Assembly: GCA_018970845.1 (NCBI GenBank)
Contig: JAGWVO010000203.1
Span: 1-6,531 of the forward strand
DNA: 6,531 bases
DNA from: Planctomycetota bacterium
GTDB lineage: Bacteria > Planctomycetota > Planctomycetia > Gemmatales > Gemmataceae
Reading direction: 5' to 3'
Of this stretch, positions 1 to 6,531 are shown one piece after another. The position numbers were made by a program, and so were the translations under genes. The notes below the pieces were generated by a model, which was not told where the DNA came from, did no database searches, and saw only the letters and a list, made by a program, of their open reading frames with translations. Every line of letters begins with the position of its first letter. Positions within the stretch are counted from its first letter, which is position 1.

Positions 1-157
1 CCTTATGCATTTGGTGCGATGATTCATGAGAAAACAGGCCAACATTCGTTTGGCCCATTTCCTCCCCACGCTTCGCAATCAAGACAAGATGGTTGGTTTT
101 GCACACGCTGGAATGATTTACAGGTTATAACAAATGAGTGAACTTCATTTGCCGATC

Positions 158-163
158 AGGGAA
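158..163 (+). promoter_or_regulatory. Ribosome binding site of sigma factor 1
   Basis: AGGGAA lies 5 nt before the ATG at 169 and is the only purine-rich Shine-Dalgarno-like element nearby, so it supports that start. No convincing promoter can be read upstream. A TTGCAC at 99-104 and a TATAAC at 126-131 are 21 nt apart, which is too far for a standard sigma-70 promoter. Confidence 0.55.
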
Positions 164-168
164 GTCCG

Positions 169-783
169 ATGCCGGCGCCTGATACCGTTGGTTTCGACAC
201 CCAACTCCAAAACCTGATTGATTTGGCCATTGACGGAGACCTGTCATCCAAGGACGCATTGCTCGCGTACGCGGGCGAACGGTTGCTGACCCTCACCCGG
301 GCCATGTTCCGGGGGTTCCCGTCGCTTCACCGGTGGGAACAAACCGACGATGTGTTCCAGAACAGCATGATCCGGTTCCACAGGGCCCTCCTGGAGGTCA
401 GGGTTGAATCCGTCAGGCATTTCTTCAACCTCGCCGCCACCCAGGTTCGGCGCGAACTCCTCGACATGGCCAAGAAACATTTCGGCCCCGAGGGCATCGG
501 CGCCAACCACCACACCGACGGCCTTCCTCCCGACGACAAGGGCGGCGCGCTCCACGACAAGGCCGCTGAACCGGAGGACCTGACCGCATGGACCCAGTTC
601 CACGCCGAGGTCGAAAAGCTTCCCCCCGAGGAACTCGAGGTGTTCAACCTCCTCTACTACGAGGGGCTGACACAGGAGGAGGCGGCGCGGGTTTTGGGAA
701 TATCGTTCCGCACGCTCAAACGGCGCTGGCATTCGGCCAAGGTGAGGTTGCACGGGGAACTCAATCGTGAGGGAAGGCGATGA
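169..783 (+). CDS. ECF-type RNA polymerase sigma factor, paralog 1 (kinase-linked PVC type)
   Basis: This is a 204-residue alternative sigma factor expected to direct RNA polymerase to a small promoter set. Region 2 spans about residues 30-105, with the core-binding stretch RWEQTDDVFQNS (55-66) followed by VRRELLDMAKKHFGPEGIG (93-111). A variable linker (about 112-138) leads to region 4 (about 141-200), with helix-turn-helix LTQEEAARVLGISFRTLKRRW (167-187). The length and motifs fit the ECF family represented by Pfam Sigma70_ECF, in which planctomycete-type members often lie beside Ser/Thr kinase genes. The ATG is supported by AGGGAA 5 nt upstream and by gap-free collinearity with the paralog at 3664. 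Its stop lies inside the kinase gene (17-bp overlap), indicating translational coupling. No anti-sigma factor gene is adjacent, so the kinase is the likely regulator (inference). Confidence 0.93.
   Translation: MPAPDTVGFDTQLQNLIDLAIDGDLSSKDALLAYAGERLLTLTRAMFRGFPSLHRWEQTDDVFQNSMIRFHRALLEVRVESVRHFFNLAATQVRRELLDMAKKHFGPEGIGANHHTDGLPPDDKGGALHDKAAEPEDLTAWTQFHAEVEKLPPEELEVFNLLYYEGLTQEEAARVLGISFRTLKRRWHSAKVRLHGELNREGRR
754..759 (+). promoter_or_regulatory. Ribosome binding site inside sigma gene 1, sets the GTG start of kinase 1
   Basis: GGGGAA lies 7 nt before GTG 767, within the last codons of the sigma gene. The same element at the same spacing recurs at 4249-4254 before the second kinase gene. 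No in-frame ATG occurs until kinase codon 126, inside the kinase domain, so GTG is the credible start. Confidence 0.6.
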
Positions 784-2725
784 CGACATCCTTGCCGAGT
801 TGCTTCTCGATTGGGAGGAACAGTGGCAGCAGGGCCGGGATCTCCCCGCCGGGGAACTCTGCCAACGCCACCCGCACCTGATTGAAGAACTCGTCCGCCG
901 CATCCAGGCGCTCAAAACCACCTCCTGGCTCGACAAGCCCCCGCAGCCTCGCCCTGAAGAGGGATCGTCGCCATCCGCGGAACCTGCCGAACCACGCCTG
1001 CTCGCCGGGCGGTACCGGCTCGACACGCTGTTCGCCGAAGGGGGCTTCTCGCAGGTCTGGAAGGCGTTCGACCTCGAACTCCAGCGGTCGGTGGCCGTGA
1101 AGTTCCCCAAGCCCGGCCGGCACAACGCCACCGAGGCGTTCATGGCCGAGGCGCGCCGCGTCGCCCGGCTCAAGCACCCCGGCATCGTCCCTGTCTACGA
1201 TGTGCGGCGGGAGAACGACGCCTGCTACATCGTCTCGGAATTCGTGGAGGGCGGAAACCTCGGGCAACAGATCCGTGGCCGACCCGATCCACGCGAAGCC
1301 ATCAGGTGGGCGGCGGAGGTTGCCGAGGCGCTGGAATACGCCCACCAGGCGGGGATCATCCACCGCGACATCAAGCCGGCCAACATCCTCATCGACCACC
1401 ATGGCCGCGCCCTGCTCGCCGACTTCGGCATCGCCCGCTCGCCCACGAGTTCCACGGCGCTGGCGCCCTCGGTCGGCACGCTGCCTTACATGCCCCCCGA
1501 GCAGCTTGAAGGCGGGGAACCCGACGCCCGCAGCGACATCTTCAGCCTGGGAGTGGTGTTGCATGAGTTGCTCACCGGCAGGCTCCCCTATTCCTCAAGC
1601 GATCCGGTCACGCTGAGAAAGGAGATCATGGCGGGAGCCAAGTTGGCGGGATTGCCGTCGCTGGCGAAGGCGATCGTGGCATCGGCGATGCACCCCGAAC
1701 CTCGTTCCCGGTACCAGACCGCCGCGCGGCTGGCGGCCGACCTGCGGCGCTGCCGGGCGGGCGGGCCAACCCGCTGGCCGGTGGTCACCGCGCTGGCGAG
1801 CCTGCCGATCATGCTCGGCATCGCTGGATTTGCCCTGTGGCCCGGAAACAACCCGGACAAGCCCCCCCAGGCCGCCAAGCTTCCCGAATCGTGGTTCAAG
1901 GCCACTGCCGCGCTTCCGGCAGAAGATCAGGCGCGGGCCGTGGCCGACATGCTCACGCAACTCAACCCGGGATTCAACGGAGTGGTGAAGCCCACCATCG
2001 CCGACGGCGTGGTGACCGGCCTCGAGTTCATCACCGACCATGTCTCCGACATCAGGCCGGTGCGCGCGCTGGAAGGGCTGAAAGAACTCGTGTGCGGCGG
2101 CACCTTCACCAGCCAAGCCAATGGCATCCTGCCCGATCTGTCGGCGTTGAAAGAAATGAAGCTGACAAGGCTTGAAGTCCAGTACAACTCGCAGTTATGT
2201 GATTTGTCGCCGCTATCCGGAATGCCCTTGGAATACTTCCGCACACAAAGGTCGCTGGTGTCGGACCTGGGCCCGCTGGCGGGCATGCCTCTCAAGGTTC
2301 TCATATGCCGTTTCACGGAGGTCTCGGACCTGTCGCCACTCACGGGCATGAACATCCGGGAGCTGTATTGCGATCACACCAAGGTGACCGACCTGTCGCC
2401 GCTGAGGGGAATGCCGCTCGAACAACTACGCTGCCACGACATGCCGCTCAAGAGCCTTGAGGCGCTGCGGGGCATGCCGTTGGTGGGCCTCGAATGCCAC
2501 CGCACGGAAGTGGCCGACCTGTCGCCGCTGAGGGGCATGAAAAGCCTGTTCGCCCTCAATGTTCTTTCAACCGGGGTGGAAGACCTGTCGCCTCTGGAGG
2601 AATCGCCGGGTCTCAAGTGGCTCTGGTGTGATTTCGTTCCGGGTCGCGACGCGGCGGCGCTTCGGAAGGTGAAGTCGCTGGAACGGATCAACAACCGGCC
2701 GGCGGCCATGGTGTTGAACCCCTAG
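767..2725 (+). CDS. Transmembrane Ser/Thr protein kinase with extracytoplasmic LRR domain, paralog 1
   Basis: This is a 652-residue Hanks-type kinase expected in the cytoplasmic membrane. Residues 1-55 form a helical N-terminal module (ILAELLLDWEEQW, then LCQRHPHLIEEL) known from planctomycete-type kinases. The kinase domain spans about 83-330: nucleotide loop AEGGFSQV (90-97), VAVK Lys112, helix-C Glu128, HRDIKPAN (199-206), DFG (219-221), PPE in place of APE (243-245) and SDIFSLG (256-262). One hydrophobic segment (about 338-358) follows Arg-rich sequence, which puts the kinase inside and the C-terminus outside. Beyond a linker and a conserved QLNPGFNG segment (398-405) come LRRs of mostly 21 residues with consensus GMPLxxLxCxxTxVxDLSPL (clearest at 484-610), then a conserved cap (CDFVPGRDAAAL, 621-632). 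All catalytic residues are present, so it is probably active. The first and third loop glycines are Ala90 and Ser95. The LRR part is the likely sensor and the upstream sigma factor the likely substrate (inference). Confidence 0.93.
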   Translation: MREGDDDILAELLLDWEEQWQQGRDLPAGELCQRHPHLIEELVRRIQALKTTSWLDKPPQPRPEEGSSPSAEPAEPRLLAGRYRLDTLFAEGGFSQVWKAFDLELQRSVAVKFPKPGRHNATEAFMAEARRVARLKHPGIVPVYDVRRENDACYIVSEFVEGGNLGQQIRGRPDPREAIRWAAEVAEALEYAHQAGIIHRDIKPANILIDHHGRALLADFGIARSPTSSTALAPSVGTLPYMPPEQLEGGEPDARSDIFSLGVVLHELLTGRLPYSSSDPVTLRKEIMAGAKLAGLPSLAKAIVASAMHPEPRSRYQTAARLAADLRRCRAGGPTRWPVVTALASLPIMLGIAGFALWPGNNPDKPPQAAKLPESWFKATAALPAEDQARAVADMLTQLNPGFNGVVKPTIADGVVTGLEFITDHVSDIRPVRALEGLKELVCGGTFTSQANGILPDLSALKEMKLTRLEVQYNSQLCDLSPLSGMPLEYFRTQRSLVSDLGPLAGMPLKVLICRFTEVSDLSPLTGMNIRELYCDHTKVTDLSPLRGMPLEQLRCHDMPLKSLEALRGMPLVGLECHRTEVADLSPLRGMKSLFALNVLSTGVEDLSPLEESPGLKWLWCDFVPGRDAAALRKVKSLERINNRPAAMVLNP

Positions 2726-2769
2726 AACAGGCTTCCGTTTGAAAATGCACAAAAGGATCCCAATCCTGA

Positions 2770-2800
2770 AATAAAAAGAGCCACCGGCGAAGCCGATGGC
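2770..2800 (-). terminator. Rho-independent terminator, minus strand
   Basis: Read on the minus strand, GCCATCGGC-TTC-GCCGGTGGC forms a 9-bp stem (one G-U pair) with a three-base loop, followed by CTCTTTTTATT. The U-tract exists only in the minus orientation, so it serves transcripts coming from the GYF_2 gene at 3487-3023. It lies about 220 nt beyond that gene's stop, leaving a long 3' tail. No equally good terminator is visible for kinase 1 on the plus strand. The small AGGAT/ATCCT hairpin at 2754-2767 lacks a plus-strand T-run. Confidence 0.7.
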
Positions 2801-3022
2801 AGGGTGAGTGGGGTATTTTGAAATGGCTTGTTGGCTCCGGAGCTTCGCGGCTCCGTTCGGTGTTCCTTTGGCTTTCCTCAATGGGCAGATGAAATCGCCC
2901 ACGGTGTAAGGCCCGTGCAGGCCAAACGCGTTTTCGGGCGCGGCAAAACACAACTCCATCCGCCCTTCAGCGGACAGGTTGAGGATTCTTTGCGAAAGGC
3001 CGGCCTTGGCGAAAGACCTGAT
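2801..3022. other. Intergenic block of unknown nature between GYF_2 gene and terminator
   Basis: No gene can be assigned here. On the minus strand the frame of the GYF_2 gene stays open past its TGA, through this block, with a possible ATG at 2959. On the plus strand a 28-codon frame (ATG 2823 to TAA 2909) is also open. Neither has a good ribosome binding site or recognisable domain. The block contains the palindrome GCTCCGGAGC (2834-2843), an overlapping GGAGC/GCTCC hairpin (2839-2854) and a 12-bp palindrome AAGGCCGGCCTT (2996-3007). It could be the 3' untranslated tail of the GYF_2 transcript, a decayed coding remnant or a dispersed intergenic repeat. Confidence 0.4.
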
Positions 3023-3487
3023 TCATCCCAAGGCAACAGCAACACAATAGAGTGCCATTAACCCCAAAATCACGAACGCGAACATGCCGAGCTTGTGCCA
3101 ACCAAACGGCAGCCGCTTAGCCACGCGGGCCAAGAAACCAGTCAAGCCGGAGGCCGCCCGATCCCGATGGACACGAATGGCGGATATGGAAAAATTTGGC
3201 GATTTCAACGATCCGATCATGGCCTCATTGGCCTGCGGATGGACAGGTTTATCCCGCTTCCGCTGGCGGCGCCTCCTCCCCGATTTTCCCGCCGTCGCCT
3301 CTTCGGATGGAACGAACAACCCTTTCACGGTTCCCGCGTAGGTCCACGACTGCATCCCCGGCGTCCACACCTGATCCGACGGCTTGATGCTTCCCGACTT
3401 GGCCAACTCCCGCAGGCGTGTTTCTGAAATAGGTCCACACCGAGATCCACTAGACGCATCCGCTTGGTAGAACCAATATGTGTCCAA
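3023..3487 (-). CDS. GYF_2-domain protein with C-terminal membrane anchor
   Basis: This is a 154-residue protein. Residues 4-58 match the GYF_2 (DUF4339) pattern: YWFY (4-7), GP (18-19), Leu25/Leu28, GSI (32-34), VW (40-41), GM (44-45) and Trp48. A strongly basic stretch (RRRRQRKR, 71-78) and a polar linker follow. A single hydrophobic segment (about 133-153) ends at the C-terminus, preceded by basic residues, so the protein is probably tail-anchored with the GYF_2 domain in the cytoplasm. GYF-type domains generally bind proline-containing peptides, but no ligand is known for this protein. The start is a TTG with AGGG 7 nt upstream. The next in-frame ATG (codon 45) would destroy the domain. 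It is transcribed toward kinase 1 and divergently from sigma factor 2. A link to the kinase/sigma system is suggested by position only. Confidence 0.82.
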   Translation of the reverse strand: MDTYWFYQADASSGSRCGPISETRLRELAKSGSIKPSDQVWTPGMQSWTYAGTVKGLFVPSEEATAGKSGRRRRQRKRDKPVHPQANEAMIGSLKSPNFSISAIRVHRDRAASGLTGFLARVAKRLPFGWHKLGMFAFVILGLMALYCVAVALG

Positions 3488-3663
3488 AAAAGTACCCTAA
3501 TTAAATTGCATTTCTTTTAATGCGATAGCTGAGTGCCAAATGGGCCAAAATAAATGAACGAAATTTAAAAGAATTTCACCTAAGGCTCTAATTATTTGAC
3601 TTTCAGCATTTTTAATTTAAATAAAGCCAATAGACGATGTTCATAATTGTTTTGGTTCATTAC
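3488..3663. promoter_or_regulatory. AT-rich divergent promoter region between GYF_2 gene and sigma factor 2
   Basis: This stretch is clearly more AT-rich than the genes around it and lies between divergent starts at 3487 (-) and 3664 (+). For the plus side, TTGACT at 3596-3601 is a plausible -35. A poor TTAAAT (3617-3622, 15-bp spacing) is the nearest -10 candidate. For the minus side, TTGGCA (complement of 3534-3539) could be a -35 without a good partner. AGGG (complement of 3495-3498) is the ribosome binding site of the GYF_2 gene. An inverted repeat GAAATT-6-AATTTC occupies 3560-3577. No obvious Shine-Dalgarno precedes 3664. Individual elements are weak, but the promoter role of the region as a whole follows from gene orientation. 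Confidence 0.5.
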
Positions 3664-4261
3664 ATGGATGATCATTTCAACAAGGGATTCAAAACACAGC
3701 TTCAATTATTGATAGATTCAGCCGCCGATCAGCAACCAGCATCGCGCGATGCCATCATCTCCCACTCTTGCGAGCGCCTGCTGAGGCTGACCCGGTCGAT
3801 GTTCCGGAGCTACCCGGCCCTGCGCCGCTGGGAGCAGACCGACGATGTGTTCCAGAACAGCATAATCCGGCTGCATCGGGCGCTGATGGATGTGAAGGTT
3901 GAGTCGGTCAGGCACTTCTTCAACCTCGCCGCGTTGCAGATCCGCCGCGAGTTGCTCGACTTGACCAAGAAACACCTCGGCCCCGAGGGCATTGGCGCGA
4001 AACACCATTCCGACGGATGGGCCGCCGACGGAAAGCGGGGCGTGCTTCACGGCATCGCCGCGGAACCCGACAGCCTTGCCGCATGGACCCGGTTTCATGC
4101 CGATGTCGAAAAGCTTCCCGCGGAGGAACTCGAGGTGTTCAACCTTGTCTATTACGAGGGGCTGACGCAGGAGGAGGCGTCGGTAGTTCTGGGAATCTCG
4201 TTCCGCACGCTCAAAAGGCGCTGGCAGTCGGCCAGGGTGAGGTTGCAAGGGGAATTGGATT

Positions 4262-4272
<11 letters not shown>
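3664..4272 (+). CDS. ECF-type RNA polymerase sigma factor, paralog 2 (kinase-linked PVC type)
   Basis: This is a 202-residue paralog of the sigma factor at 169, aligning without gaps from residue 1 to GEL (196-198) and differing only in the last few residues. Region 2 has RRWEQTDDVFQNS (54-66) and IRRELLDLTKKHLGPEGIG (93-111). Region 4 has LTQEEASVVLGISFRTLKRRW (167-187), with recognition-helix residues identical to paralog 1. The frame extends upstream to an ATG at 3637, adding MFIIVLVHY. I prefer 3664 because it gives the same N-terminal length as paralog 1 and keeps the 3495-bp offset shared by both cassettes. Neither start has a visible Shine-Dalgarno. The first codons (to about 3720) are AT-rich, unlike the rest. 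The stop overlaps the kinase start by 11 bp, so coupled expression is expected. Confidence 0.91.
4249..4254 (+). promoter_or_regulatory. Ribosome binding site inside sigma gene 2, sets the GTG start of kinase 2
   Basis: GGGGAA lies 7 nt before GTG 4262, duplicating the element at 754-759. Its conservation in both cassettes, within the otherwise changed last sigma codons, supports GTG as the true kinase start. Confidence 0.6.
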
Positions 4273-6211
<1,939 letters not shown>

Positions 6212-6267
6212 AGAATCAGGCATTATCCGGCGCTGGCCCATACGCCTGCCATGTTCATGAATCGCCG

Positions 6268-6325
6268 CGCTCACGCACGGCGCTCACCAAGTCACACGCT
6301 CATGGACGGCGCTCACCAACCGATA
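6268..6325. repeat. Two 29-bp subrepeats nested in the 186-bp unit
   Basis: Positions 6268-6296 and 6297-6325 share CGCTCA at their start and ACGGCGCTCACCAA at their core, matching at 23 of 29 positions. A third decayed copy appears to start at 6326 (CGCGAACGCACGGC). The same pair recurs in the second 186-bp unit at 6454-6511. The complement GGTGAGCGCC also occurs once at 6393-6402, so the core motif is present in both orientations. Confidence 0.75.
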
Positions 6326-6398
6326 CGCGAACGCACGGCCCATGGCTTGCGAACATCCTGCCACCCGGTTCGTGCCAACCGGCAAACGCCCCGGTGAG

Positions 6399-6418
6399 CG
6401 CCGGGTATCAGCCCGGCG
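6399..6418. repeat. Strong inverted repeat within the 186-bp unit
   Basis: CGCCGGG-TATCAG-CCCGGCG is a perfect 7-bp stem with a 6-nt loop. A smaller hairpin, CCGGTT-6-AACCGG, lies just upstream at 6365-6382. A competing CCCGG/CCGGG pairing (6390-6405) shares the left arm. No T-run follows on either strand, so it does not look like an intrinsic terminator. Confidence 0.55.
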
Positions 6419-6531
6419 ATGGCCCATACGCCTGCCATGTTCATGAATCGCCGCGCTCACGCACGGCGCTCACCAAGTCACACGCTCATGGACGGCGCTC
6501 ACCAACCGATACGCGAACGCACGGCCCATGG

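Larger units (their letters stand above)
169..2725 (+). repeat. Duplicated sigma/kinase cassette, copy 1
   Basis: The segment is homologous to 3664-6211 at a constant offset of 3495 bp up to the linker after the kinase membrane segment. Similarity is visible at both protein and DNA level. For example, 1355-1437 matches 4850-4932 at 81 of 83 positions, and 1712-1756 is identical to 5207-5251. Flanking sequences upstream are not alignable, so the homology is confined to the two genes. Confidence 0.85.
6234..6531. repeat. Tandem repeat with 186-bp period, second unit cut by the window end
   Basis: Positions 6234-6345 and 6420-6531 are identical over all 112 bases, giving a period of 186 bp. Unit 1 is 6234-6419; unit 2 is seen only for its first 112 bp. 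The homology extends a few bases left (CCGGCG at 6227-6232 and 6413-6418, with one mismatch before the unit), so the array begins just after the kinase 2 stop. No gene, tRNA or IS-like feature is recognisable in 6212-6531. The absence of any mismatch implies recent duplication or active homogenisation. It might also be an assembly artefact. Confidence 0.92.

Noticed and set aside
131..151. Inverted repeat CAAATGA-7-TCATTTG before sigma factor 1 as an operator
   Set aside because: A 7-bp stem with a short loop is expected by chance a few times in a window this size, and the repeat upstream of sigma factor 2 (3560-3577) has a different sequence.
134..217. 27-codon upstream open frame (ATG 134) overlapping the sigma factor 1 start, as a leader peptide
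   Set aside because: It has only a weak ACAGG 9 nt upstream, and no counterpart precedes sigma factor 2.
244..1185. Long minus-strand open frame over sigma factor 1 and kinase 1 (and similar ones at 761-1564, 3718-4446, 4946-5518)
   Set aside because: These lie antisense to genes with clear conserved domains, and equivalents recur in both cassettes as expected from GC-rich codon structure. They show no domain of their own.
1595..2116. 173-codon minus-strand open frame across the kinase 1 membrane segment
   Set aside because: It is antisense to a conserved domain junction, and the matching minus frame in cassette 2 (4946-5518) is explained by the same mirrored codons.
2996..3007. Perfect 12-bp palindrome AAGGCCGGCCTT after the GYF_2 gene as a terminator or protein site
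   Set aside because: One or two such palindromes are expected by chance in 6.5 kb, and there is no T-run beside it.
2828..3061. 77-codon plus-strand open frame downstream of kinase 1
   Set aside because: It overlaps the end of the GYF_2 gene on the other strand, has no good ribosome binding site and shows no recognisable domain.
6268..6531. CRISPR array or integron attC sites in the right-end repeats
   Set aside because: The 29-bp subrepeats abut without spacers, the 186-bp units are identical throughout, and the conserved core-site motifs of attC are absent.

Overview
The window carries two paralogous two-gene signalling cassettes in direct orientation. Each encodes an ECF-type sigma factor followed by an overlapping transmembrane Ser/Thr protein kinase with an extracytoplasmic leucine-rich-repeat (LRR) domain. 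A short opposite-strand gene for a GYF_2-domain, tail-anchored membrane protein sits between them. The organism is probably a member of the Planctomycetota/Verrucomicrobiota (PVC) group. This rests on the ECF family (WEQTDDVFQN and KKH.GPEGIGA motifs), the kinase architecture (short N-terminal module, kinase, one membrane segment, DLSPL-type LRRs) and the GYF_2 protein, all typical of that group. The coding DNA is GC-rich. I cannot name a genus.

Layout: 1-168 is the 5' flank of cassette 1, with no confident gene. 169-783 (+) is sigma factor 1. 767-2725 (+) is kinase 1, overlapping it by 17 bp. 2726-3022 is a convergent intergenic region with a minus-strand terminator at 2770-2800 and an unrecognised block at 2801-3022. 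3023-3487 (-) is the GYF_2 membrane protein. 3488-3663 is an AT-rich divergent promoter region. 3664-4272 (+) is sigma factor 2. 4262-6211 (+) is kinase 2, overlapping by 11 bp. 6212-6531 is non-coding as far as I can tell and holds a 186-bp tandem repeat with nested 29-bp subrepeats, running off the window.

The two cassettes are collinear at a constant offset of 3495 bp, from the sigma start codon through the kinase domain and membrane segment. An 18-bp (6-residue) length difference then appears in the juxtamembrane linker. The constant offset also fixes the start of sigma factor 2 at 3664 rather than at an upstream ATG at 3637.

Proposed working (inference from known ECF/kinase pairs): an envelope signal is sensed by the LRR ectodomain, the cytoplasmic kinase is activated, and it phosphorylates its co-translated sigma factor, possibly at a Thr in the core-RNA-polymerase-binding region 2.2. 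The recognition helices of the two sigma factors are identical while the ectodomains have diverged. This suggests two sensors feeding overlapping promoter sets.
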